This document shows positions 36,320-52,281 of a DNA stretch of 64,000 bases, one piece after another. Made by a program: the position numbers and the translations under genes. The DNA comes from Cochliopodium minus (taxonomy: Eukaryota; Discosea; Himatismenida; Cochliopodiidae), in assembly GCA_024220525.1 (NCBI GenBank), contig JAMYWO010000039.1, positions 152,702 through 216,701 on the forward strand, in the 5' to 3' direction. The first letter of the stretch is position 1. Each line of letters opens with the position of its first letter. Under the pieces are notes generated by a model. The model was not told the DNA's origin, searched no databases, and worked only from the letters and a program-made list of their open reading frames with translations.

Positions 36320-38124
36320 ATGAATAAAACACATATATTTCTAGTTTTATTTTTGATATCAATAGGATACAGTTTTGGATCTTGGTTGAGAGATGCCAAT
36401 CAAACAAATTTACTTTATTTGAGGACTGTAAGATATATTAAATCCAATAAAATGGGTAATTTCACATCAATACTCTTCCCTATCTCGACAGAATCGAATC
36501 ATTTGAATACATGTCAATCATATTTACCTCCAAAAGTAATTCCAGGTTCTGTAATATTCGGGATTGCATACGGTAAATAAAATTAACTTATTCGTTAAAA
36601 AATAATTGTTGTAAAAATGTCATTTCAAAATTTGAAAAATAAATACAATGAAATATTAGGAAATATATTATAAATTTAACGAATTTAGAACTTATTTATG
36701 TTAAAATCTTCAGGAGGATGTAAATTATCAACACATGCGATTTTAGCTCAAACATTAAATGCTTCAGCTGCAATATTTGTGACTGCATCTTTAGATGTGA
36801 CTGCAATGATCGAAGATGGGGATTTTTCAAAAGTAAAAATACCGATCTACTTGATTGATCAAAGTTCTGCTAAAAAACTGTCTTCAATCTTCATCAAAAA
36901 CTATCTAAGCAAACTTCCAACTTACATTTTCATTGAAGAAAATGAGAACAAAATAAATAAATACACTCAAAATGGAGGATGGATATTTTTTCAAGTCATC
37001 CTTATGATCACATTAGTTCTATCGTAAAAAAAAAAACAAACAAAAAATTTTTTAAAATCTAAACTATTAAAAACTTTTTTTGAAGATTCTTTTTAGCAAT
37101 CAGAGGTTTGTATTTAACTTATACTCTTGCTGGTTCTACTATCACTGTTCAAAAAATTTGTTTGGGAGGAAACATTGTTTCTTGCATTTTGCTCTTTTTG
37201 TCTTTATTGGATCCATGGGGAACTCATTCGTTTTTACCTTATGAATTCATTTTTACAACTACCAGTAAAGCTGTTAACAAATTTTTTTTATTTTTTTTAA
37301 CAACTAAAAATTCATAAAGTTTTGTCCATACCAAGTATTTTGATGACTCTTTCTTTGATGTCTTTCTTTTTGAATGAAATTTTGGTTCAGAGAAAAATGA
37401 TGGTAAAGAATCAAACCAATTTAAATTTAAAAAAATTTTATTGTTAAAAATAAATAGGAGCCTAAATTGGATAAGTTCAAGTACCCTTTTCTCATCATTT
37501 CAATAATTTTGTGGATTGTTTATTTATCGTTCTCAATCACAATTAGTCAAAGATATGCAGTAAAAAAAAAATTAAAAAGTCTTCATTTTAAATTATATTT
37601 AAATCCATTCTTAGGTTTTGCCACTGATCAGAGCTTGCGAGATCATTTCTTTAGTTTATTTAGTTGGATTTTTAATTTATTTTGTTTCTGTCGGAGTTTT
37701 GATAGTTATCAAATTAATGAAATTTAAAAGTAAAATGCTGACAAAGATCCTCCCACTTGTAATATTTCAGTGTTTGGGAGCCTTTCTTCTACTTGCAGTT
37801 GCATCAATACTCACTTCAATTTATTATCTAGAAACATTTCATCCAGAATTATTTTTGAGTAATTTTTTTTTTTTTTTTTAATTTTCTAAACATTTTTTTT
37901 TAGCATGTTGGATTCTATTTTGGTTATCTTCAGTATTGGTAGTTTTTACTCAGGTTCTAACTTTCAGAAAACCAAAGATAACTCCCAATACTAAATCAAG
38001 AGAAAATAAAAAACAATTTTCAAACTTAAAAAGCAAACAAAATTTTTCAAATGGGCTTTCTGGTTCTAATGGCAACAGTAAAAGGGAAAGTGAAATAAAT
38101 TACTCTCACAATAATGATAATTGA
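36320..38124 (+). CDS. PA-7TM receptor-like protein, copy 7
   Basis: Signal peptide 'THIFLVLFLISIGYSFG', then 'SWLRDANQTNLLYLRTVRY'. The second half of the PA domain is a single uninterrupted exon (36714-37024: 'CKLSTHAILAQTLNASAAIF', 'VKIPIYLIDQSSAKKLSSIF'). Helices include 'NGGWIFFQVILMITLVLS', 'VQKICLGGNIVSCILLFLSL', 'MTLSLMSFFLNEILVQRKMM', 'FLIISIILWIVYLSFSI', 'ISLVYLVGFLIYFVSVGVL', 'LPLVIFQCLGAFLLLAVA' and 'ILFWLSSVLVVFTQVLTF'. The Asn/Ser/Lys-rich tail is longer than in the other copies. It is the last member and lies tail-to-tail (106 bp) with the next gene. Confidence 0.8.
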
Positions 38125-38230
38125 TAATATTTTAAATTAAAAGAAAAAGTGTTTTTGTTTAGTTTACAAAAAATTTTTTTATTATTTTTATTTTTAATAA
38201 ATACACGAAAGAAAATTAAATAAATGATTT

Positions 38231-41200
38231 TTATCGGTGACAAACAGTACCAATATTAATGAGATACTTGATAGTAGAAAAAGAAACAGAAGTGCAACCA
38301 CGAAGTTTGATTTCCCTGATGGAAGGACAAATGGTGGAAATGTTCTTGACGGAATTGTCAGTCAATTTGATGCACCAAGTCAAGTCCAAACAAGAAAGCA
38401 TAGGACAGTTTCTTGAAGAAAGGATCAAAGCCTCATCAGTCAAAAATTTACACCAAGAAATGTCCAAGTTACGTAAACGAGGATGAGAAATGGCTTGGGT
38501 GGTCAACAAATCATTTCCTCGAATGGAAAGAGTGGACAAATTCTCCCATTTGGACATTGCATTTTGGACACTGGAGATGGTAATTCCGACACAGTAAGAA
38601 AGATCGATTTCTTCAACATTGTTACAAGATTCGGCAAGTTTATAAAGAGAAAAATCAGAAATCATTTTGCAATAGGCCAAGTTCAAAACTCTCAAGTTTG
38701 GACATCCTGCAAACAAGATGACAGAGTTGTCTGTGATGATGAGATCTTCCAAACCTATCACTTCCATCTCCTTGCAACCAGTGGCGATGGCAGAAAGGCC
38801 TTCGTCGGTTATTTTGTGGCAAAAACACAAATCGAGGTGAGAAATCTTCAAAAGATTGTCTGCAATGTATTTCATTGAAACATCAGTCACGTTCCTACAA
38901 TTTGTGAGAATCAATTTGGACAATCTCAAACAATTCAAAGAAATGGAAGAGATGGAATCATCTGTAATCTTCAAACTGGAAAGATCCAAGTGCTCCAAGT
39001 TTCTGCATTTGGAAAGCATGGCAACACCTCCATCACTCAGTTCCTCACATGATTTGAGAGAAAGAAATCGAAGGTTGTTGCACTTTACTGAAATGATTTG
39101 TAAAGCTTTATCGTTGAAATTGAGAGAAAAACTGAGATCCAAATCAAAGAGCTGGTTTTCATAAAAAGAGGTTTTGATTGATGAATTTTGGAAATCATCT
39201 TTTTCTTCTTTTACGAGAGATTGGAAAGAAGATTCTTTGATGTTCTTGCAAGAAGGGAGGGAAAGCTTTTGTAGGGGAAGTTTCAAAAGAGAATTGATCG
39301 CTCCATCACTGAAAGGACTTTCGTTCATTTCGAAACAGACCAAGCTTTTGCAGTAGAGAATGTACTCGACTGATTTGTCAGTAAATGTGCCACCTGATAT
39401 TTTAATTTTCTTTATGTTTTGTTGATTGTTCTTGAGAATGTAAAAAAGAGAAAGATCTCCCAACTTGGGGCAGTTGGAAAACTCGATCACTTCCAAAGTG
39501 TTCCCAACAAACCTGAATGCATCATCTGTTAGTTCTACACAGTTGGAAACATTGCAAACGGAAAGTTTTTTGCAGGACAAAGATAAATTTTGTAAGGAGC
39601 AGTCGGTGATCTTCTTGCATCCTTCCAAGTTGATAGAAACCAGCTCGGGGCATCTCTTTGCTAATTCTTGAAGACCCAAATCTCCTATTTGAACACACCC
39701 AGAGAGGTTTATGTGCTTCAAGTGAGGAGAACAAGTAGCAATGTACTGGAGACCCTTGTCGGTTAGGTTTTTACAATTTTCAAAAGAGATGTTGGCAAGA
39801 TGTGAGCATCTCTTGGAGATGATCTGACAATAACTCTCGTCCACTTGATCACTGTTTGAAAGATCGATAGAGTTCATGGACGAACTGATGAAATTTGATA
39901 AGTTTTTTGCATCAAAACTTTTCTTTTTGATGAGAAGCGAGATTATCCTTTGCAACAATTCGTTGGGCAAACATCCTTCCAAAGATGGCATCAAAGAACT
40001 ATATTGGCTCACGAGATCAATGCACATGTTCTTTAGAGTGGGAACTTTTCTTGTTTGAATGAAACTCTTTTCGCTTTTGATTCTTTTCTCGATCCTCTTC
40101 ATTTCGTACTCTGACTCATCATTGTGATTTCTCTTTTTAGTGACGGAATGAACATTGTTGTCGGTAAGATCCATGTTGTTCTTGTTGTCTTGGTAAACAA
40201 AGTTTGTTTCGGAGAGTTTTCTTTGGTTGGTGCTATTGTTTCTTGATTTCCTCTTCTTTCTGTCCATCACTGGTGTTTTGACAAATTCAGGATTCAACAA
40301 CATGTCATCCACATTCAAGCTTTCGAAAGGAACCAAAGATTGGTAAGTATTGTACCCAATCACCGAAATGTGACCAATCTTCTTCGAAGGATTTTGATTG
40401 AATTGAGGTTTTAAAATGATGGGAGAAGTGGAAAAGGGTGAGTGGACATGGAAGGTCCAGTTGTAAGCATTTACACAAGCCAATAAAGTGAGATGATCTC
40501 CAAATTGGACTGCTCCATTGTTAAACTTTGAGACAAATTGTTGTACAGTTTCGGAGACGTCAAGATTGGGTTGTTGATCTTTGTTAATAAAGTTTGAATA
40601 TCTACTTGTATTGGAAAGAAGTTCGTTGAGAGTAATGAGTCGGACAAGTCCATATGCCTCTTCAGTTCCATAGATTTGGTGAGAAATAGCTCTGAACTGT
40701 GCTTTATCATCATTTGTGACAGAGATCGAGAACAAGTTGAATTGCTTGAATGAACTTCTCGTGCTGTTTTCGTTGTTTTGAGTCTTCAATCCTTTCCATT
40801 CTAATTTGTCAAACAATCTTCTGAGAAGATTACTTTCATTAGAATAGTTCATCAAGTTTTGAGAGTTGTTTACAACAAGAGAAGAACTCATGTTAGAGGT
40901 AAAATTGGGAAAATTGTCTTTGTTTATCTCAACGAGACTGTTGCACTTTTCAATATCTCTAAGAATTTGCGATTCTATCTTTCTGAGATGATTTATCACT
41001 TTCTCTATCAAATGAGTAAACTCTTGATGGATATTCCTTGCAACTTCACTTGGTAACTCGGAGATATTGTGTTCAATAAGTGAGTGATACTGAATGAGAG
41101 AATCGAAAGAGCTTGAAGGACTGAAAATCTTTTCGCACAAAAGCTTATTGCACCAGTAAAAAACAGTATCCTTTACGTTTTTCTCTCCTATGATCCAGTC

Positions 41201-43635
41201 TATCTGAGTGATGTTCTCCTTTAAAAACCTTTCAGTAGATCCTTGAAGAATTTTCACAAGACCTTCTATTCTATCAGAGTTTTTGTTCTTCGTTATTATG
41301 CTAACGTAGTATTGGTAAGAGTTGGCACAAAGCTGATAGAGGGATTGTACACAAAGAATGATGTTTCCAAAGAGGTTGTTCCAAAGCACTGGTATCTCAG
41401 TAGTAATAAAAGAAAAAAAGATACTATTGAAATCTATTTCTTTATTCCTCCCATACTCATCAGGCTTGAAGTAGAGTTTACAGTTTTGGATGCTGTTTAA
41501 CTTGGTTTCTTTGATGGATCCCCAATCTTGTGTAAATTTTTGCTGGCAGTTGGTGACCGTGTTTTCCAGAAACTTCTGTACTGAAGAAACTTGCTCGAGT
41601 AATTGTTTGCACCAAGTATCGATGTTATCAGAGACATTTCTCTTGTGAAAGTTTACTTTCTCTCCCATTGTTCTTTCTTTTTCAAGAGGTATCTCTATTG
41701 GTTTGTTTAGGCTTTGGATAGACTGATTACTGGAAAACTGGATCGGATTATTCTCAAGCCAACTATTATGAATATCTTTTAAAGAAAGAAAACATTGACT
41801 AATGATCATATTCTTGCATCTACTTATCTAATAATTAAGAAAAGAATAAAGTTTAATTTAAAGAGAAAAATATTATTTAAAAAATTATTACCAATGAAGG
41901 AATATTTGTTGTTTTTGAACTCTCCATTAATGAGTCATATGGCTGTGTACCAATTTCATTTTTAATGTGCTTAGAGTTTTCATAGATGGATGTATATAAA
42001 ATGGGTTTAATTGGAAGAAAGTTTACTTCAGAGATGAGCTTTTGCTCAACAAGATCAAGGAGATCCGAGTCGGAATTTAAATTCTTCTTGAGGTACTTGC
42101 AGAGCTCTGATTTGAATTTTTCTTTTTGGAAAGTAGAAGAAAGGTTATAGTTAGTGTGAGAAAGTTGGCTTCTTTCCAAAAGATCCGAGACAATCAGAGT
42201 GTACTCCTCCCCTCTCAAAAATTTTTCCAAGAAACCAGACTTGTAAAGCAGATCATAGTATTCCTCACAAAGACCATCCTCATCGAGTGTTAGTATCACA
42301 AGGTTGCTTCTCTTTAGAGAGTTCATAGCCTTCCACTTCTTTGTTTCGTTGTTGTCCACAATGTCTGCCAACACTAATTCTGTTTTTCCATAAACCAATT
42401 TAGATGGAAGCTTAATAATAACATTGTGAGTAAAGAACCCGTATTGTTTTGCTATTTCTCTCAACTTTTCTCTGATAAAGATCCTGTCGATGTTGAGATC
42501 CTCTCCTTTTCCTCTGAAACAAAATGTCTTTCCGATCACCTTGGTAAAGTTGTTGGGGATGGGAATCTGCTTTGCATTAGATACGAATCCATAGGGTTTT
42601 TTCTGATTTCCAAAGATATTGTTGTGAAATTGCGAGAGAATCTTCTTTTTGAGATCATCCACCCTCTTGCATCCCGTAGATACAAGATAGTATTCCCATA
42701 AAGCATTTCTTATTTCTGTCTCTTTGGGAAAAGTTACGATAATTTCTGGAACCGCACCATAACATATGATAGGACTGGTTGCAAATTCCTTGATATTGGT
42801 TGGTAATATATACCCATATTCCAAATCCAATGTATTTCTATTATTGTTTTTCGAATAATTGAGTAAATCTTGTTTCGATTGATTCTCCTTGTTCCAATTT
42901 ATTGTTGAAGGAAATTTGTCATTGTAGAGCAATGGTGCTGATATCTGTTTTTCTATTTCTGGCCATAATGTTTCGGTAGGATTACCTGATGTTGGTTTTT
43001 TGGTTGTTTCTTCCAATATCGTATTGATTAACAATATTTGATCAACATTACTTTTTCCAAAGATTGTTATCGATACTTTGGTACTTTCCATCCATGCATC
43101 CAATACATCTTTCAATTGTGGTTCTCCTTTCTCCACAACTTTATTTTTACACTTATCATATGCAAATAATGATAGATTACGTAATGATTGGAAAAATGTT
43201 TCTGTTAATGATGTTTCAGCTTTATTATTTTGTAATAATGCTATTTTTTTATAAAAATATGAGATTAAAAGCCTTTAATATCATAAAATATAACTTAAAT
43301 ATGAACTAATTTTTTACAATTTTCATTTATTATTGATGGTGGTGAGCTGATTGTAAGATTTTGCATTGATTCTCCTTACTTGATCCAATCAATATTTTTT
43401 TATATTAATATTTGAGAGGGAGAATTCTTTCTTCAGTGGGAGAATTCTATCTCAATTTCTTTTTTTTTTATTTTTTTATTTTCTTTGAAAATTCAAATTA
43501 CAATTCTGCACTGTTATAAAAATTTAAAATAATAATATAAATTAATCCTTTTCGAATTCGAGTATATATTTGAAATGTGAGGCGTGTTTAAAAAAAAAAA
43601 ATACTCACCAATCCTCTTTGAATTATCTTGCCATA
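38231..43635 (-). CDS. Degenerate dynamin-like GTPase / OTU-like / F-box / LRR fusion protein (5' end unresolved)
   Basis: Exons 43635-43609 (27 bp), 43240-41892 and 41827-38231 join in phase (intron 41828-41891), giving about 1650 aa; the start exon is not found. First ~450 residues resemble SLIP-GC/dynamin-like GTPases ('VSITIFGKSNVDQILLINTI', 'GKTFCFRGKGEDLNIDRI', 'LVILTLDEDG'), but the P-loop is not G-x4-GK[ST] and no clear D-x2-G is seen. After a helical linker comes an OTU-like fold: 'DDKAQFRAISHQIYG' and 'VQFGDHLTLLACVNAYNW'. The usual catalytic Cys position is Ala, and 'GYNTYQSL' lacks the His. Then an F-box start 'LPNELLQRIISLL' and at least 15 cysteine-type LRRs ('CSHLANISFENCKNLTD'). 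Possibly an SCF adaptor or immune-type scaffold. Confidence 0.75.
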
Positions 43636-44066
43636 CTTTTAAAAATAAATAAAAAAAAAAATCGTTAAAATTGAAAAAATTCTTTCAATAATGGGAAAGT
43701 GAACAAATTTCAACTGAAATAAAGTATAGATTGAACTTTGAAGTTAATATTAATGAATATTTTCATCAAATTTTTTATATAACGGAATTTTCCTAAAAGA
43801 TCAATCAATTTCAAAATCAAGAAAGATACAACAATATTCTTAATAACTTATAATCAAATGTTTCTCATCAAATCTCTTTTCTTTTTTTCTATATTCAATT
43901 AAGTGAAAAGAAAATTCTTTTGAAAATTTATAAATATTCAAATAATGAAAAGTAAAAGGAAAATTATAAAAAATATAAAAAAAAAGTATTAGAATAGTTT
44001 GTTAGGTGATATCTCTTTGAAAATCAAAAAACAAAACTTTCAAAGAATAAAAATTTAGAACTGGAA
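43636..44066. other. Divergent spacer, may hide the 5' exon of the fusion gene
   Basis: A/T-rich sequence between the minus-strand fusion gene and the plus-strand CudA-like gene. The fusion gene still needs a start codon and one leading base before its 27-bp exon. A minus-strand ATG near 43777 opens a short frame that could be spliced, but I see no convincing solution. Confidence 0.45.
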
Positions 44067-45622
44067 ATGGATGAAAACCCTGATCAATTATCTTTTTTCC
44101 CAGGAGAAGAGGAATCAAAGAAAAGGAAAGATAACAACAATAAAAAGAGAAAAGTTAACAATAATAAAAAAATAAAACAAAATGAAAACAAAATAAACAA
44201 GGAACATACAAATGAGATAAATCACAGCATAATAATGATAAACAATAACAGTCAGATAAAGATAGTGAGCCATGATGCACCAGGAGAAATAATGGCGGGT
44301 GAAAAGAAGATATTGGTTGTGATCAAAGGATCTCCCTTCACATTTAGAATCACAAGGAATAATGATCCAAACCTTGATTTTAGATATATGGCTTTATCTT
44401 CCATCTTAATTTATGATCAGATGAATGAGAGACAAGTAGGTTATCTTAAGAAGATGCCATTGGAGACCAAGACCAGTCTTAGCGAAGATGGATCGTTCAT
44501 AGATTTGGAAAGCAGGATATCTGTTCTATCTTCCCAACATGAGGATATGGCCTTCAGAATTAAGATAGTAGCTTTGAATCCTGATAATGGATTGCCATTC
44601 GATCAGAATATTCTTTTGTATACCGATCCAATACGTGTGGTATCAAAACCAGAACAAGGTATTAAAAATTTTTTTTAGAATATGATGTATAATAATTATA
44701 AGAATGGATCGATCATATGACCATTATATGAGATTATAAATTGATTAATTTTCATTCAACAATATAAATTTATATTTATTGAATTCCCTCATCCTTTTTT
44801 GAATCTATTTTTATCAAATTCTTCATATTTTGAAAACTCGCAATTCTGATAAGAAATTTTTTTTAAAAAATGATAGTTCGAAAGAAAGAAAGCAAAAGCT
44901 CCACTGATCAAAAGTCGAAAGCTGTTTCGAAGAACGATCAAAGCATCAACGTCGCTCTCGAAATAAAAAACAAGCAGGATTCCCACTTGGAATTCGTCAG
45001 CCAACTTCTCACCCACACCAACATGGGGAACAACAACCAAAACTATGGAATGCCAAACAATAATTTCAATAACAACAATATGAACAATAATATGAATAAT
45101 TTTAATAACAATAATAATTTTAACAATTTTAATAACAATAATAATTTTAACAACAATAATTTCAACATGAACAATAATAACAATACTCTTATGAATAACT
45201 TTTACAATAATCAAAACAATAATGGTAACAATAACGTAAATTCTAGTAACAATCTTTTTAATGACCCCATGTTCAGCAACACTTTTAACAACAACAACAT
45301 TTTTACCAACCAAATTAATCAGCACACGAATAACAATGCTCAGAAAGAGGATACTTTTGAGAGTGTTTTCTTGGATTTTGTAAATTGTTACGCTTCATTG
45401 GATCACCAAGATAAATCTAACAATATCAGAAGAATCATCAAGACTTCTAGTCAAAAAGAGTTGGAAACTCTTTCAGAGCTTTCTGATTTGATTGCTTCTG
45501 AATGTAATTTTACAATCACTGAGAAGAAAGATAAACTCTACATTTGTAATTGCAAAGATTGTATCTACAAAAAAGAGTTGTCACAAGTTGATTCTTTTTA
45601 CAGAGATTGGGATGTGAATTGA
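44067..45622 (+). CDS. CudA-like transcription factor with poly-Asn tract
   Basis: Exons 44067-44658 and 44877-45622 give 445 aa; the intron joins 'VVSKPEQ' to 'VRKKESK' in phase. The N-terminus is Lys/Asn-rich and could hold a nuclear localisation signal ('KKRKDNNNKKRKVNNNKK'). A conserved core follows: 'IKIVSHDAPGEIMAGEKKIL', 'FRYMALSSILIYD', 'ISVLSSQHEDMAFRIKIVAL' and 'LYTDPIRVVSKPEQVRKK'. This matches the CudA family of Dictyostelium and Entamoeba DNA-binding regulators as I recall it. Then comes a ~90-residue Asn-rich tract and a C-terminal region with 'ICNCKDCIY'. Family recognition is from memory; another Ig-like-fold regulator is possible. Confidence 0.65.
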
Positions 45623-45785
45623 TTTTTTTTTTTTATAACAATAAATTAATCGGAATTAAATGCTTTGTATTAATTTTTAAAACTTGTTAGAGTAATGTGA
45701 ATAAAAAGAAGTAAATAAATGATAATTGTTGTTAACAAAAATTTAATTAATTAATATGGATATTGAATAAAAAAAAAATTAAAAA

Positions 45786-49167
<3,382 letters not shown>

Positions 49168-49530
49168 TTTTAGCTCTTGGTTTTGAATTTATATTCACGT
49201 TTTTTTTTTTATATTTTATTTTAATCGAAGTGAAGAAATTTAGGAAAAGATCAGAAGGCAAAATATATTTGAATAAAGTTTTTAATCCTTTCCTTGATTG
49301 AAGGCTTAAATTACACTTTTTTTATTTTAACAAAATTTTAAAAAGTATGAGAATTTTCTTTTAATTTATCACTAAATGTTTTTTTGTTTTGTGCTAAAAA
49401 AGAGGGTGGAAAGAATATTTAAAGTATTTGAACATAGATTGATCCTTTGTTCAAAAATTCTGATTTTATTACAAAAGTTTTGATTTGATGAGTTCTCAAA
49501 GGATAAATGAAATTTTATTAAAAAAAAAAA
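49168..49530. other. Divergent intergenic spacer, no gene seen
   Basis: About 360 bp between the start of the copine gene and the first IPT/TIG gene. It contains homopolymer A/T runs and nothing I can name. Both promoters should lie here. Confidence 0.5.
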
Positions 49531-52281
49531 ATGAAGTTTTTGAGGACTTTACTTTTCTTTGTATATATTTTGCTTTGTTTTGCAAGTAAGCATTATAATT
49601 TCATATCTTGAACCATTCATCCCTAATTTTCCTAATTTAAGAGGAACCATTGATAAATATTAATTTAACAAGTTCAATTGCATATATTGGAACTAATTTT
49701 ACAGGTAAATAGATTTATAATTATATAAACTTATTTAATTTGGATATCTTGAAAAGTATATGGAAAAAATTTTGAAAACAATTCTCAAAATCAATCATAT
49801 TGTGATTGGTATTCACATGGATCTTACAGGGCAATATATATAAATGAAAATGCTGTAAAATGTCTTGTGCCATCATTGGATACAGAGTTGATAACAGTAT
49901 TGAAAGTAAAAATAAATGATATTCCTTCTTTATCATCTATTCATATTCCCAAAATAGATAGGAAATACAATAAATGGAGAATATACAACATATTCTAATC
50001 CTATCACAGTTCAAATCTTGTTGTAAATAAAACCAAAAAACTTAAAGTATAATCAATCAATAAAAACACTTTTTGATAGATCAAATGCTTCAGTAATGTT
50101 GGAAAGTATTTCTCCATCAACACCATCATCTGGGGAGTATATTTATGTAACTTTATCACAAGGTAATACAAAGTATTTCTTATATTCTTAGATAAACTTT
50201 ATCTTTAAAATATTAAAGGAAGTTTCTTCTCATCTAATACTTCTCAAAATAATTGTAAATTTGGGAATAATCTTTCTTGTGTGTTGTATTATACAAACTC
50301 AACAACTGGTAATTAGATTGAAAATAGTTTTGTTTGTTCTAAAAAAAATTTCTTATAAAAAGCATCTACCTATTTGCCATACACAACATCAAATTCAATG
50401 TCAATATCTGTTTCATGTAAATTAATTTTTTCTTTTTCTTTTTTAAACAATTTCTTTTTTTTTTTAAGCGAATGGTGGATTGAATTGGTCAAACCAACTT
50501 TTTTTCAATTTCAACAAAGTTTATATTTCTTCAATAATTCCAACAAGTGGTTCTACTTCTACAATCATTAATATAAATGGAACTTTCGATCCTTCAAGAT
50601 CAAATAAAATGAGGTTTTTAATTTTTCCTTCATAAATTGATGTTTTTATTTTAAATAAATTTTTTTTTTTGAAATTAAAAAAGATGTTTGTTTGCAGATT
50701 ATCTCAATGAAAACATAAACTCAACAGTAACAGCAATATTTGTTTCATCTTACCAAATAACTTGTAAAAAAAAAAAGTTTCAATCTAAAGAAAGCACTTT
50801 ATTTTTGGATAATTTACAATATTTTTATAGGTGTAGTTCCAAACCTACAAAAGCAAACGTATTATAGACTTTATGTTTCTGATGATATGGGATATCATTA
50901 CAATCCTTACACCTCATCTTATTTTCATTTTCTTTCTCAAGAACCCGATAACCAAACACCTGTAATTTCAGGTGCTGTTTATTATGACTATGCAAAAAAT
51001 GATAACAACATCACTGGTTCATATTTTGCTTCCAAAACAATTTGTAAAATCATTAATTCAAAGTAAAGAATTTTTTTATTTTTTTTTTTTTTTAAAAATT
51101 TTTTTTTTTTATTATTGATAGAGACTTTCCTCCTTACAGATCATCTCCAAATCTCACATTAAGTTTTTCTAGTTCAACAAAATTGTTTTTTAGCATTCCT
51201 AAAATTTCCTCTTTTTCTTACGAAAAACTGTATTATATTACTTGTTCAAATGGTGGAGAGTAAATTTTTTTTTTTTTGAAAATTTTTCTCAGTTAATTTT
51301 TATTTTTTTTTTTGGGAAAAAACAGTTTCTATTCCACAAGTATTTTTGTAAATTTTATTCCCGATATTTCCAGTCTTTATCCCACAAATGCAAATTCTGG
51401 TCAACAAATTATGGTATATGGCACGGGATTCAACAAAGTAGCTTATTCTAATCCCCAATGCAAATTAGCTAGTACTAAAAAAAAAAAAAAAAATTAAGAT
51501 TATTTTTCATATTTTTATTATTATTTTATGATTTTAAAAGATTTTCCTTATACAACCATGAGATTAATAATTATAACATGGAATGAAGCTAAATTTTATG
51601 CACCTTCCCTTCCTTCGGGTGGATTTTTAAAGATTGTTTGCTCCAACAATGGAGATGAGTAACATTTTTTGGATAAACTTTATTTTTTTACTCTAATAAT
51701 TTTTTTTTTTTAAAATTTTTAGTTTTAGTATATCATCTGTTCGTTTAAGTATCAATAATAATACCACCGCTTCTCAAAATAAATTGGCTTTATTTATTAT
51801 TGTTTTTCCAATTGCTTTTGTCATTTTTTTGATTATTTCTGTTTTGACTTATTTACAAAGAATAAATTCAAATGATAGAAAAAAAAGAAAAACAATGATT
51901 TCTCCCTTGGAAAGCCATCAAGTAGGATTATTTTTTTGTAAAATTTTAATAGTTTATTAATATATTTTTTTTTAAAAAAAAAAGATTGAATTGGAATCAA
52001 TGGATAATAATCAATTGAATATCAACAATTCTCAAAATAATATATACCACCCTGTTCAACAAACAAATGATGAAATGTCTTTGTATGAGTTTTCGCAAAC
52101 CCCAAACCAACAAAAAATGTATTTTCAAGCAAACACTCATCAAATGAACACAAGTAATCCTCAATCCCAAGTTCAACAACATTACCCAGTCAATCCAATC
52201 GGAAATGTTTATCCTCTTTCTCAAAGTGTTGTTCCTCAACAACCTCTTTCCCAAAAATTTCTTTTTAATGAGGATAATTAA
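49531..52281 (+). CDS. IPT/TIG-repeat type I membrane protein, copy A (one module)
   Basis: Exon 1 encodes a signal peptide ('MKFLRTLLFFVYILLCFA') and splices at GTAAGC. The ectodomain contains 'VYGKNFENNSQNQSYCDW', then one module: 'SISPSTPSSGEYIYVTLSQG', 'NCKFGN', 'NGGLNWSNQLFFNFNKVYI', 'IIPTSGSTSTIININGTF', 'CLFADYLNENINSTVTA' and 'YRLYVSDDMGYHYNPY'. The 'SIxPxxxSSG ... VxGTxF' pattern is the IPT/TIG Ig-like fold. Further IPT-like units ('SLYPTNANSGQQIMVYGTGF') precede one TM ('LALFIIVFPIAFVIFLIIS') and a cytoplasmic tail with 'MISPLESHQIELESM' and Gln/Pro-rich sequence. The many introns are 50-120 bp. Likely an adhesion or recognition receptor. Confidence 0.8.

Noticed and set aside
44789-45325. 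178-codon minus-strand ORF of Ile/Val runs
   Set aside because: It is the antisense of the poly-Asn tract of the CudA-like gene; AAT/AAC repeats read backwards give ATT/GTT.
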